This document shows, piece after piece, positions 7,820 through 15,371 of a DNA stretch of 64,000 nucleotides; the first letter of the stretch is position 1; every line of letters begins with the position of its first letter. A program made the translations under genes and the position numbers. Below the pieces are notes generated by a model. It worked only from the letters and a program-made list of their open reading frames with translations, was not told the DNA's origin and ran no database searches. This DNA comes from Bradyrhizobium sp. G127 (GTDB lineage: Bacteria > Pseudomonadota > Alphaproteobacteria > Rhizobiales > Xanthobacteraceae), in contig NZ_JAKFGN010000002.1 of the NCBI RefSeq assembly GCF_021502575.1, positions 868,001-932,000 of the forward strand, in the 5' to 3' direction.

Positions 7820-8569
7820 CTACTTCGCCGGACTATCGGGCTTCAACATCGCCGCCAGCAGCATTTCCTCGGTAATGCCGGGAGCGGCATCGAGGATGTG
7901 CTGCAGGCGTCCGTCGAGATGCAGCATGGCGAAGCCGTGCACCAGCGACCATATCCGCGCGATGCCGGCGGCCTGCGGCAGCGTCAGATGATCCAGCGCG
8001 ACTTCTTCGTGACGCTGGGCAGCGACGATGCCGGCGAGTTTGGCGAATGCCGTCTTGGCGGCGTCATGCAATATCGGCCGGTTGTGATCGAGCCGCTCGG
8101 CGCGGAACATCAACTGAAACAGACAGGGATTGTCACGGGCAAAGGTAATGTACGCGTTGGCCCTGCCCTGCACAGCGGCTTCCTCGGAGCCGGCAGCGCA
8201 CGCCGCCTCACCCAAAGCTGCGGAAAACTTCTGGAAACCGATCGCTGCGAGTTCGCTGAGCAAGCCAGTGACGTCGCCGAAATGATGTGCAGGCGCGGCA
8301 TGGGACACGCCCGCCTCCCGTGCCACTGCCCGCAGCGTCAGGCCGTTAATCCCCTCGCGGTCGGCTACCCGCTTGGCGGCCTTGAGCAAGGCCTCGTGCA
8401 AATCACCGTGATGATAGGGCGTTTCGCGGTCAGATTTATGTGCGGTCTTGACAGCAGCTGGCGGCTTTTTCGGCGCAGAAACGCCCTTCTTGCCCGTTAC
8501 AACGGGTTTCTTCACCTCCAGAGAGGCTCTGGAGCGGTTCGCCGGCTTGGTTGCGCCCGGATTGGCCAT
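7820..8569 (-). CDS. TetR family regulator with basic N-terminal extension
   Basis: A 249-residue protein. Residues 1-50 are a Lys/Ala/Pro-rich extension (KKPVVTGKKG, KSDRETPYHHGD). Residues about 52-100 are the TetR helix-turn-helix (LTLRAVAREAGVSHAAPAHHFGD). The remainder is the ligand-binding/dimerisation domain, including WSLVHGFAMLHLDG, the WHG-type C-terminal domain. It is divergent from the membrane-protein and septation-protein genes starting at 8682. Two similar 21-bp sites lie in the shared promoter region and are the likely operators. Confidence 0.88.
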   Translation of the reverse strand: MANPGATKPANRSRASLEVKKPVVTGKKGVSAPKKPPAAVKTAHKSDRETPYHHGDLHEALLKAAKRVADREGINGLTLRAVAREAGVSHAAPAHHFGDVTGLLSELAAIGFQKFSAALGEAACAAGSEEAAVQGRANAYITFARDNPCLFQLMFRAERLDHNRPILHDAAKTAFAKLAGIVAAQRHEEVALDHLTLPQAAGIARIWSLVHGFAMLHLDGRLQHILDAAPGITEEMLLAAMLKPDSPAK

Positions 8570-8584
8570 AAACGCAATTTAGGT

Positions 8585-8659
8585 ATGCATGTTGACGCTG
8601 TCAAGATTTTGCTTGACGGCCGGGCCCGGGCCCCCTAAATGCATCTTTACAACGTCAAG
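8585..8659. promoter_or_regulatory. Two direct copies of a TTGAC-N3-GTCAA-type operator
   Basis: Copies at 8585-8605 and 8639-8659 agree at 16 of 21 positions. Both begin ATGCAT and end GTCAAG. Copy 1 contains the perfect inverted repeat TTGAC-GCT-GTCAA; copy 2 has TTTAC-AAC-GTCAA. They flank a GC-rich core between the divergent TetR gene (start 8569) and the gene starting at 8682, as expected for autoregulation plus target control. Confidence 0.6.
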
Positions 8660-8681
8660 ATATTTACCGCGAGATACTCGC

Positions 8682-9251
8682 ATGACCATGTTCCTCATCC
8701 TGGCGCCATTCGCCGCCTTCGCCACGCTGACGATGCTGACCACGGTCAAGCTGAGCCTCGCGGTGGCGGCGGCCATCGGTTTTGGGCTGGTCGGCTGGGA
8801 TCTGGTCAAGGGCCGTTCGCTGAAAATGCTCTCCACCGGCGCGATGATCCTGTTCGCCACGCTCTGCGGTTATCATCTGCTGGCGAAGAATGAACTCAGC
8901 CCGACCAGCATTCGTCTCATCGTCGATACCGGCGTGCTGCTTATCGCGCTCGGCTCCATCGCAATCCGCCAGCCTTTCACCATTCAATACGCCCGCGAAG
9001 TGACGGATGCCGAGTTGCACAGCCAGCCCAGCTTTATCCGGACCAACTACATCCTGACCTGGGTGTGGAGCGCCGCCTTCGTCCTGATGCTGGTCGCCGA
9101 CATCGTCTCCATCTACCTCCCGAGCATGCCGCTGTGGGTCTGCGCCGCCATCGCCTTCGCGGCCCGCAACAGCGCCACCTACTTCACTCAATGGTATCCG
9201 AAGCACGTTCGCGCCGCGATCACGGCAAGCGCCAATACGGCCGCCGCCTGA
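8682..9251 (+). CDS. Integral membrane protein, unknown function
   Basis: A 189-residue protein with five or six hydrophobic helices. It starts MTMFLILAPFAAFATLTMLT, has a cytoplasmic-type loop around residues 95-120 (QPFTIQYAREVTDAELHSQP), and ends in a short Ala-rich tail. The QP-F-QYARE-V segment resembles one seen in YciB-like and other small polytopic proteins, but I cannot assign a family. It is the first gene after the TetR operators and is followed by two septation-protein-like genes on the same strand (gaps 43 and 10 bases), so the three are probably one TetR-controlled operon. Confidence 0.7.
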   Translation: MTMFLILAPFAAFATLTMLTTVKLSLAVAAAIGFGLVGWDLVKGRSLKMLSTGAMILFATLCGYHLLAKNELSPTSIRLIVDTGVLLIALGSIAIRQPFTIQYAREVTDAELHSQPSFIRTNYILTWVWSAAFVLMLVADIVSIYLPSMPLWVCAAIAFAARNSATYFTQWYPKHVRAAITASANTAAA

Positions 9252-9294
9252 CCGTCTCTACGACCAACGGACACCGACACTCAAGGAGCCGCCA

Positions 9295-9672
9295 ATGGCC
9301 CGCGCACTTCCCAAAGCCCTTCTGGGCTTCCTCTCCACCGCCGTGTTTTTCGCGGCGTTCTTTCTGGTCGGCGACATCCTGATCGCGGCATTCGCCGCCT
9401 TCCTTGTCGCGGTCGCGCAATTCGTCCTCAGCCGCAGCGCGAAGGTCAATCCCGGCCTGTCGATCTGGGCCAGCCTTGCCGTTGTCATCGCTCTCACCGG
9501 CCTGAGCCTGCAGGGTGAAAACATGTCCGCCACAGTCGACGCCACGCAGGCCAGCACGACGCAACCGAATTGCCATTGCAGCGCGCTGAAGCCCGCAGAC
9601 CGTGCGCGCGCCATGCACGTCCCGTTCCGCGAAGCACCGAAGGCTCTTGCCCCCGCCGGGAACCGCGTGTGA
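9295..9672 (+). CDS. Truncated YciB/IspZ-like membrane protein
   Basis: A 125-residue protein. The first ~75 residues are two or three membrane helices that align with the N-terminus of the next gene: both carry GDILIA near residue 26 and WASLA-VI-L near residue 60, with roughly 29 identities over 79 positions by eye. After residue ~76 the similarity stops and a hydrophilic Ala/Pro/Cys-containing tail follows (NCHCSALKPADRA). The YciB family is normally about 180 residues, so this looks like a tandem duplicate that has lost its C-terminal half. The ATG at 9295 follows AAGGAGCCGCC. Confidence 0.65.
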   Translation: MARALPKALLGFLSTAVFFAAFFLVGDILIAAFAAFLVAVAQFVLSRSAKVNPGLSIWASLAVVIALTGLSLQGENMSATVDATQASTTQPNCHCSALKPADRARAMHVPFREAPKALAPAGNRV

Positions 9673-9682
9673 CAGTTGCCGC

Positions 9683-10237
9683 ATGGCAATTGTCTTTCAG
9701 AAACTCCTTGTCGATTTTTTCTCCACCATCCTCTTCCTCGCGGTCTACGCCGCGAGCGGCGACATCCTGATCGCGACCGGCGTCGCCATCGCAGGCGGAA
9801 TCGGACAGTTCCTCCTCGCCCGTATCAAGCGGCAGACGCTGGACGTGATGACGTGGGCCAGCCTCGCGCTGGTCATCGTGCTCGGCAGCGCAACGCTGCT
9901 GACGAAAGACCCGCGCTTCGTTCTCATCAAGCCCTGCATCGCGCATTTTGCCATCGGCGCCATCATGCTGCGCAAGAACTGGATGCTGCGCTACTCGCCG
10001 GAGATCGTGCGCGACAACATTCCTCACCTTGTCACTGCCGCCGGTTACGCCTGGGCGGCGCTGATGTTCGTGCTCGGCTTCGGCGTCATAGCTTTTGCCA
10101 TGACAGGCGACGTCAAATTGTGGGCGTTTTACGTGACGGTGATCGCCATCGGCGCCAAGATTCTCGCCTTCGCGATCCAGTACGTCATCTTCCGCGTCGC
10201 CATCACCCGGAAGCTGCGCGCCGCGGCCTCCGCCTGA
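9683..10237 (+). CDS. yciB: Septation protein A / inner-membrane-spanning protein YciB family
   Basis: A 184-residue polytopic inner-membrane protein of the length expected for YciB/IspZ. Family features include GDILIATGVAIAGG in the first third, a TWASLALVIVLG helix, the DPRFVLIKPCI segment after it, and a central loop with LRKNWML. YciB-type proteins interact with cell-elongation and division machinery and affect envelope integrity; the biochemical activity is not established. The ATG at 9683 follows GACAGTTGCCGC and lies 10 bases after the truncated paralog. It belongs to the probable operon under the TetR regulator at 7820-8569. Confidence 0.8.
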   Translation: MAIVFQKLLVDFFSTILFLAVYAASGDILIATGVAIAGGIGQFLLARIKRQTLDVMTWASLALVIVLGSATLLTKDPRFVLIKPCIAHFAIGAIMLRKNWMLRYSPEIVRDNIPHLVTAAGYAWAALMFVLGFGVIAFAMTGDVKLWAFYVTVIAIGAKILAFAIQYVIFRVAITRKLRAAASA

Positions 10238-10391
10238 GCGCCGCTGCTTGTCGAACCGGGCGGCGAACCGTATGACTCCGCGCATGATGCGGTTTGCTTT
10301 TTGTCCTGATTGCTTTTCCTGCGCGGCTGGTGGCGGCGGCTGTGCTCGAGCCAGGTGACAAACTGCAGCTAGCAGAATGGCAAGCTCCGCC

Positions 10392-10697
10392 TCACCGCTT
10401 CACGAAAGACGATTTCTTCGGCTTCGCATCATTCCTGATGAAATTCGCGCCGAGACGGTCTCCGTCGATCCATGCGAGCGCGCAACGCCGGTGCGCCGTC
10501 CCCACCGACGACAGGACCAGAAAGAATTCCTTGAGTTCCAGTCCGGCGATGCTGTCTGCGACACGCAACAGCGCCCCGCTTTCCGACACGTCCAGCATTT
10601 CGCATTCGCGATGCCAGGCTCCGTCAATGGCCAAGATGCGGACCTGCACTCCGCGCTCGAAATTGACCCGGGCTGCGCTGCGTTTGTCTTTGATCAT
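10392..10697 (-). CDS. PilZ domain protein
   Basis: A 101-residue single-domain protein. The c-di-GMP-binding signature is complete: RSAAR at residues 6-10, then D36-x-S38-x-x-G41, followed by the beta-barrel strands (LAWIDGDRLGANFI). It should bind c-di-GMP and act through protein contacts, because no effector domain is attached. The ATG at 10697 is chosen because the domain starts there; an upstream in-frame start at 10736 would add 13 residues without domain content. It is a lone gene. A diguanylate cyclase (43471) is also in the window but far away. Confidence 0.82.
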   Translation of the reverse strand: MIKDKRSAARVNFERGVQVRILAIDGAWHRECEMLDVSESGALLRVADSIAGLELKEFFLVLSSVGTAHRRCALAWIDGDRLGANFIRNDAKPKKSSFVKR

Positions 10698-10808
10698 AAC
10701 GGTGGCGGGGAATGAAGCGGCATGGGTGCAGCGCAACCGTAAGAAGCAGACACTTAAAATTTCGTAAAATGCGTTCGACGATCTCCGTCCGGAGACAGCG
10801 ATGCAACC

Positions 10809-11411
10809 TCAGGTTCTCCATCGTTCGATAATGGCTTCCGTCCCGGCAATCTCGATCTGAATATCGAAGCGCCGCCGATAAAGACCGATCAGCGCATCGT
10901 GACTTTCGTCGGACGAACTGCAAACGGCGTCGGCGGCGAGGATCACGCGGTATCCGAGATCGACCGCGGCGAGAACCGATGACAGTACGCAAACATCAGT
11001 TTCCGATCCGCTGACGATCAGGGCGTCGCATTGCCGCGCGCGCAGATCTGCATGCAGGCGGCCGTTCGCGAAGGCCGAATAGACCATCTTGTCGAGCACG
11101 CGGGCGGGCGGAACGAAACTCTGCAACTCCGGCATCAGATCCAGCAGGCGCAGATCGAGCCTCTCGCGCGTGACCTCCCGCCACTTCTCGTAATAGCGCG
11201 CCCATGCGCCCGGCAGATCAGACGCGCGGTGCGGCGGAATGAAGCGGGTGAAAATGGTTTGGGCCGGCGCATAGCCTGCGAGCGCGGCCACGTTGGGAAG
11301 CACCCGCTCCATCCACGGCGTTGGCCACGGCCCCTCGCGGGAAAATATCCGTTGCATGTCGATGCAAAGGTGGACGGCCTGCGACGGCACCCCTCGCGTC
11401 AATTCTCCCAT
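10809..11411 (-). CDS. Isochorismatase-like cysteine hydrolase
   Basis: A 200-residue alpha/beta hydrolase of the isochorismatase superfamily. The catalytic triad is visible: Asp18 (CIDMQ), Lys108 (LDKMVYSAF) and Cys141 (SGSETDVCVLSS), with the non-prolyl cis-peptide region just before the Cys. Members hydrolyse amides such as nicotinamide, N-carbamoyl compounds or ureido groups, or isochorismate; the substrate cannot be inferred here. The start at 11411 gives a normal N-terminus. It lies 111 bases upstream of, and on the same strand as, the PilZ gene, but no functional link is evident. Confidence 0.87.
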   Translation of the reverse strand: MGELTRGVPSQAVHLCIDMQRIFSREGPWPTPWMERVLPNVAALAGYAPAQTIFTRFIPPHRASDLPGAWARYYEKWREVTRERLDLRLLDLMPELQSFVPPARVLDKMVYSAFANGRLHADLRARQCDALIVSGSETDVCVLSSVLAAVDLGYRVILAADAVCSSSDESHDALIGLYRRRFDIQIEIAGTEAIIERWRT

Positions 11412-11599
11412 TCCGTTTCTCCGGCGATATCCGAGGCAAACAGTCTTCGAGCCAGGGTGTTCCGGCGCAGAATATTTCCGCCACGTGACAATTGGCAGCC
11501 GACAAAATTAGCCCGGGTAACGCAAAATGCGCTATATCGGCGCCGGCGCGTCGCTTCAGAACCAATTCAGGCTTTGCGACACGCGGAGAGAGGGAACAC

Positions 11600-11896
11600 A
11601 TGGCAGTCGATGGCAACTGGAATATCACCTTGAGCACGCCGCTTGGCGATCGCGACGCGACCCTGTCGCTGAAGTCGGACGGCGGCACGCTGACCGGCAA
11701 GCAGGCAGCCGACGGCACCGAAGCAGACATCGTCGACGGCACGGTCAGCGGCAACGACGTGGCCTGGAAGGCGTCGATCACCAATCCGATGCCGCTCACG
11801 CTGGCCTTCTCCGGCAAGGTCGACGGCGATTCCATTTCCGGCGACGTCAGCATCGGCCCGATGGGCAGCTTCCCGTTCAAGGGAACAAGGGCGTAA
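11600..11896 (+). CDS. Small beta-rich protein of unknown function
   Basis: A 98-residue acidic protein with alternating short hydrophobic strands and Gly/Asp turns (GNWNITLSTPLGDRDATL, SGKVDGDSISGDVSIGPMG). This suggests a small beta-barrel or lipocalin-like fold. There is no signal peptide. GGAGAGAGGG precedes the ATG at 11600 and fixes the start. I know of similar hypothetical proteins in Bradyrhizobiaceae but no experimentally defined function. It stands alone: a divergent hydrolase is upstream, and a paired-hairpin repeat is downstream. Confidence 0.65.
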   Translation: MAVDGNWNITLSTPLGDRDATLSLKSDGGTLTGKQAADGTEADIVDGTVSGNDVAWKASITNPMPLTLAFSGKVDGDSISGDVSIGPMGSFPFKGTRA

Positions 11897-11948
11897 CTAT
11901 CTGTTCAGTGGTGCGATCAAGACCGCTGATCGATCAACACACTCCGTC

Positions 11949-12036
11949 GTCATCACCGGGCTTGCCCCGGTGATCCACGCCTTCAATTGCGAAACGGAAG
12001 AAAGATGGATGGCCGGGTCAAGCCCGGCCATGACGG
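11949..12036. repeat. Paired-hairpin intergenic repeat (family A, copy 2)
   Basis: It has the same layout as 3591-3680. The first hairpin is CACCGGGCTTGCCCCGGTG and the second is GGCCGGGTCAAGCCCGGCC, with outer GTCAT and ATGAC ends. The GATGGAT element before the second hairpin is shared by both copies. It lies between the convergent 98-residue-protein gene and the carotenoid oxygenase gene. Confidence 0.75.
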
Positions 12037-12085
12037 TCGTATATGTTGAAGTGCCCCGTCCCCCGTTTGTGAGGCGCAGCACAAA

Positions 12086-13423
12086 TCACACCCCCGGCAT
12101 CCAGTTGCCGTGAAAGCCCTGGGGCACGCGCGCCGGCAAACCGATCCGCGCCACCGGCTTTGACTCAATGTTCTGCGCATCGAGGATCAAGAGATCGCTG
12201 GCGTTGCGCGCGCGATCATAGACAAAGCCGATCAGCCAGCCGTCATCCTCGCCGCCCGCGCCTTCCGGCTGGATATGCACGAACTCGCTGGACACCCCGT
12301 TCCGGAAAACGTGTTCGGCGCTCTTCCCCGTTTTCAGATCGTACTTGCGCAGCGAGCTTGCCTGGTCGCTGGCAAGGGAACCCTGACCGGAATCGACCGC
12401 GTAGACGATGTCGTGACGCAGTCCGGCGCGGTCGTCATTGACGCGCGGAAACTCGATCGACCGGTCGTCGAGCTGCTGCTCCTGCGCGCGCGTCGCACCG
12501 GGAGGAATCCGCCAGCGCTTCAGAAGCGCCTTGTCGAAACTGGTCGCGGACGGACCGCCACGCCACAACTCCTTGTACCAGGCGACATCGATCACGATAG
12601 TGCCGTCCGCCTCCTCGAACGCGTTGGCAACGTGGAAGACGTAACACGGCTCGACCTCCACCCAGCGCAGCGACTCGATGCCCGCGCCGCGCTTGAGAAT
12701 GCCGAGCCGCGCGCCATAGCTGTCGCTCCACGCAAACGGCATAGTGCCGCGCTGCGCCGCCGGCATGTCGAACACCACCGGCAGATCCATGAACACGATG
12801 TGTCCCGATGTCATGGCGAAGTCATGCATCATGGTCGACGCCCGGGTCGGAACCGGAATGCTGCGCATCAGTTCGCCGCTCGCGTCCACCGCGTGATAGG
12901 TCAGGAACGGCGGCACGAAGCCATAACCGAAAAAGTGAAGCTCGCCGGTGTCGGGACAAATTTTCGGATGCGCCGTGAACGGCGTGTCGAGTTTGCCGCC
13001 GTAGTCTTGGAAGCCGACGGTGTCGAGTTCACGGGTCATCGTCATCGGCAATGCGTTTTCCACCAGCGCCATGATCTTTCCGGCATGGGCGATCACATTG
13101 GTATTGGCGACGCTGCTGCGGATGTCAGGCACGCCCGGCCGCCGCGGTGCGCCGTTGAAGCGCGGCGTGCGCACCCAGCGGTTGCGATACCACTCGGCGC
13201 GGCCGTTCTTCAGCGAGACGCCGTGCAGCATGCCGTCGCCGATAAACCAGTGGCCGGAATGGCCCTCGCGCGGATTGGCGCCGTTGCGCGCATAGAGCCC
13301 GTTCAGTTCGGGCGGAATCGCGCCCTCCACCGGCAGGTCGAATGCAGTGACTTCCTCATGGACCGGAGCGAGATTGCCGCGCTCCCAGAACGGCGTCTCG
13401 GCCGTCGCCTCTACCTGGCTCAT
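12086..13423 (-). CDS. Carotenoid (apocarotenoid) oxygenase family protein
   Basis: A 445-residue beta-propeller protein of the RPE65 / carotenoid cleavage dioxygenase family. The four Fe(II)-ligand histidines are expected in the segments TAHPKICPDTG, HDFAMTSGHIVFMD, HVANAFEEADG and the C-terminal HGNWMPG, all of which are present. Such enzymes cleave a C=C bond of carotenoids, apocarotenoids, or stilbenes/lignin-derived phenylpropanoids with O2. The substrate here is unknown. GGGAGACC precedes the ATG at 13423. It is divergent from a TetR gene with an inverted repeat in between, suggesting substrate-inducible expression. Confidence 0.88.
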   Translation of the reverse strand: MSQVEATAETPFWERGNLAPVHEEVTAFDLPVEGAIPPELNGLYARNGANPREGHSGHWFIGDGMLHGVSLKNGRAEWYRNRWVRTPRFNGAPRRPGVPDIRSSVANTNVIAHAGKIMALVENALPMTMTRELDTVGFQDYGGKLDTPFTAHPKICPDTGELHFFGYGFVPPFLTYHAVDASGELMRSIPVPTRASTMMHDFAMTSGHIVFMDLPVVFDMPAAQRGTMPFAWSDSYGARLGILKRGAGIESLRWVEVEPCYVFHVANAFEEADGTIVIDVAWYKELWRGGPSATSFDKALLKRWRIPPGATRAQEQQLDDRSIEFPRVNDDRAGLRHDIVYAVDSGQGSLASDQASSLRKYDLKTGKSAEHVFRNGVSSEFVHIQPEGAGGEDDGWLIGFVYDRARNASDLLILDAQNIESKPVARIGLPARVPQGFHGNWMPGV

Positions 13424-13496
13424 CGTTGGTCTCCCTCGGTATGATTGCTTCTGCTTCTTAAGTGAGCGGTGCATACTTTACGGCGGGTCGGCGGCA

Positions 13497-13515
13497 ATGT
13501 AAACATCAGTTACAT
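13497..13515. promoter_or_regulatory. Inverted-repeat operator overlapping the TetR start codon
   Basis: ATGTAA-N7-TTACAT has 6-bp arms. Its right arm ends at the first two bases of the TetR start codon. It lies 74 bases upstream of the carotenoid oxygenase start. The position suggests the TetR protein represses itself by blocking initiation, and possibly also the divergent gene. Confidence 0.5.
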
Positions 13516-14095
13516 GCCTGCGGCGAAAAAACAGACGTATCATCACGGCGACCTGCGCAGCGCGCTGGTCGGACTAGCTCTCGATCGCGTACGCAAAGGC
13601 GGTGCGGAGAGCTTCAGCCTGCGCGAGGCCGCGCGTGACGCCGGCGTGACATCGGGCGCGGCCTACAAGCATTTCGCGGACAAGGATGAGTTGCTGGCGG
13701 CGGTCGCTGCCGAAGCGTTGACGCTGCTCGCGCAGCGCTCGCTAAAGGCGACGTCGGGACTGAAGGGCAAGGCCCGCCTGCACGCATCGGCGATGGCCTA
13801 TATCGATTTCGCCGCAGCCGAACCGCGGCTTTTTCGTCTCGCCTTCAGCCGCTTCGGCTCGGACGGCACCACGGAAAAAGACGGTGTGCCCGCCGCGTTC
13901 ACGCAACTGCGCCACGCGGTCGCGGAACTGCAGGACGATACGGCCAAACCGGTCGATCCCGATGCGCTGGCGCTGGCATGGGCCGTCGCGCACGGCATCG
14001 CGTCGCTCATCAGCGACGGCATGTGGAAGAAGAACGATCCGCGCGTCGCGGCTGCGCTGCGACTGTCGTTCAAGGGCATCGCGCCGGCGAAGTAG
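13514..14095 (+). CDS. TetR family transcriptional regulator
   Basis: A 193-residue protein. The N-terminal HTH spans residues about 8-55 (YHHGDLRSALVGLALDRV, then LREAARDAGVTSGAAYKHFADKDE). A helical C-terminal ligand-binding domain with the WHG-type pattern (WAVAHGIASLISDGMW) follows. It is similar in plan to the TetR at 7820-8569, without the basic extension. It is divergent from the carotenoid oxygenase gene, which is its likely target. The ATG at 13514 is preferred; an in-frame upstream start at 13469 would add 15 residues lacking domain content and would run over the operator. Confidence 0.87.
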   Translation: MPAAKKQTYHHGDLRSALVGLALDRVRKGGAESFSLREAARDAGVTSGAAYKHFADKDELLAAVAAEALTLLAQRSLKATSGLKGKARLHASAMAYIDFAAAEPRLFRLAFSRFGSDGTTEKDGVPAAFTQLRHAVAELQDDTAKPVDPDALALAWAVAHGIASLISDGMWKKNDPRVAAALRLSFKGIAPAK

Positions 14096-14349
14096 CGGCG
14101 CCGCGCCACACGAATTCCCCGCCGCGAGGCCGCAACATGCGCTGCATCCTGCTGAAATAATGATTTCCCTGCATGCGCTTCGTTCGCGTGCAATGTTGCC
14201 TACGCCCGCGTGATTATTCGTAATTCCATTTCATTGACGCGCTCTGCCGCACTGGCCGATCATTCACCAGCCGTCGACGCGCATGTCCGGCGGATTCAGC
14301 ATCCCTCGATGCCGTCCTTCAACCACCGAACACAAAGATACAGCATCAC

Positions 14350-15174
14350 ATGAAAGCACTTTCGCGTTTCCGTTTCCTGTCCCTCGCCGCCTCGGGACTG
14401 CTGCTGGCCTCGCTCGGCACAGCCGCTCTGGCGCAATCCGCCGCCGACAAGCCGCTGAAGGTCGGCGTGTCCGCCGGTCCTTACGGCGATATCCTGCGCG
14501 AAGCCGCAAAGCTGTCGGAGAAGCAGGGCCTCAAGGCGGAGATCATCGAGTTCACCGACTGGAACCAGCCGAACGCCGCGCTGGATGCAGGCGACATCGA
14601 CCTCAACAATTTCCAGCATAAGTTCTATCTCGCCAACCAGTCGAAGGCCCGCAACTACAAGCTGGTCGCGCTCGACGACTCGATTCTGGTGCCCGGCGGC
14701 ATCCACTCGAAGAAGTACACCAAGGCTTCGGACATCCCGAACGGCGCAAAGATCGCAATCCCGAACGATCCAACCAATGCCGGACGCGCGCTGCTGCTGT
14801 TCGAGAAGGCGGGCCTGATCAAGCTGAAGCCCGACGTCGGCATCAAGGCGACCGTGCAGGACGTGGCGGAGAATCCGAAGAAACTGCAGATCGTGGAAAT
14901 CGACGCCGCGCAGCTTGCGCGTTCGCTGGACGACGTGGCCGCGGCCTTCGTGTCCTCGAACTACGCCTATCTCGCAGGGCTCGATCTGAACAAGGCGTTG
15001 ATCCCGGAGACGTCCAGCCCCGAGGCGAAGCCTTACTACACGCTGCTGTTCGCCGCGCGCGAAGACCGCAAGGACGATCCGCGGATCAAGAAGTTCATCG
15101 CGATCTACCGCTCGCAGCCGGTGAAGGACTTCATCGACAACAAGTTCAAGGGCTCGATCCAGGCGGCGTGGTAA
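14350..15174 (+). CDS. MetQ/NlpA family substrate-binding protein (unlinked to an ABC transporter)
   Basis: A 274-residue periplasmic binding protein. The signal peptide spans residues 1-28 (ending TAALAQS) and has no lipobox Cys, so unlike E. coli MetQ it is probably soluble in the periplasm. The mature part carries family hallmarks: KVGVSAGPYGDILREAAK, EFTDWNQPNAALDAGDIDLNNFQH, ALDDSILVPGGIHSKK and IPNDPTNAGRALLLFEKAGLI. These bind methionine or a related small ligand. No ATPase or permease gene is adjacent, so the transporter must be encoded elsewhere. A hairpin terminator follows. Confidence 0.87.
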   Translation: MKALSRFRFLSLAASGLLLASLGTAALAQSAADKPLKVGVSAGPYGDILREAAKLSEKQGLKAEIIEFTDWNQPNAALDAGDIDLNNFQHKFYLANQSKARNYKLVALDDSILVPGGIHSKKYTKASDIPNGAKIAIPNDPTNAGRALLLFEKAGLIKLKPDVGIKATVQDVAENPKKLQIVEIDAAQLARSLDDVAAAFVSSNYAYLAGLDLNKALIPETSSPEAKPYYTLLFAAREDRKDDPRIKKFIAIYRSQPVKDFIDNKFKGSIQAAW

Positions 15175-15201
15175 GGATCGTCTCACGCGAATGACAAAGG
15201 A

Positions 15202-15245
15202 AAGGGCCTCCCCGGTGATTCCGGGTCGGCCCTTATTCTTTTTCG
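15202..15245 (+). terminator. Rho-independent terminator after the MetQ-like gene
   Basis: A stem AAGGGCC / GGCCCTT encloses an inner CCCGG / CCGGG stem, and is followed by ATTCTTTTTC. It starts 27 bases after the stop codon. Confidence 0.75.
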
Positions 15246-15279
15246 GGATGCAAGAACAGGCGTAAAGACAACGCACTCG

Positions 15280-15365
15280 TCATTGCGAGCGCAGCGAAGC
15301 AATCCAGTCTGACTTCATCTATCAGCAAGGATTGGATTGCTTCGTCGCTGCGCTCCTCGCAATGA
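15280..15365. repeat. Large palindromic intergenic repeat (family B)
   Basis: A long imperfect inverted repeat. The left arm 15280-15307 carries CATTGCGAGCGCAGCGAAGC and AATCCAG; the right arm carries GGATTGCTTCG, CTGCGCT and CTCGCAATGA. It lies between the convergent MetQ-like and fumarase genes, and can fold into one long hairpin that would also stop transcription of the fumarase gene. This repeat type is widespread in Bradyrhizobiaceae (recollection). Confidence 0.75.
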
Positions 15366-15371
15366 CGATCC

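Noticed and set aside
14101-14349. Possible SAM-type riboswitch upstream of the MetQ-like gene
   Set aside because: No match to the SAM-II pseudoknot pattern or other methionine-related leader could be seen by eye.
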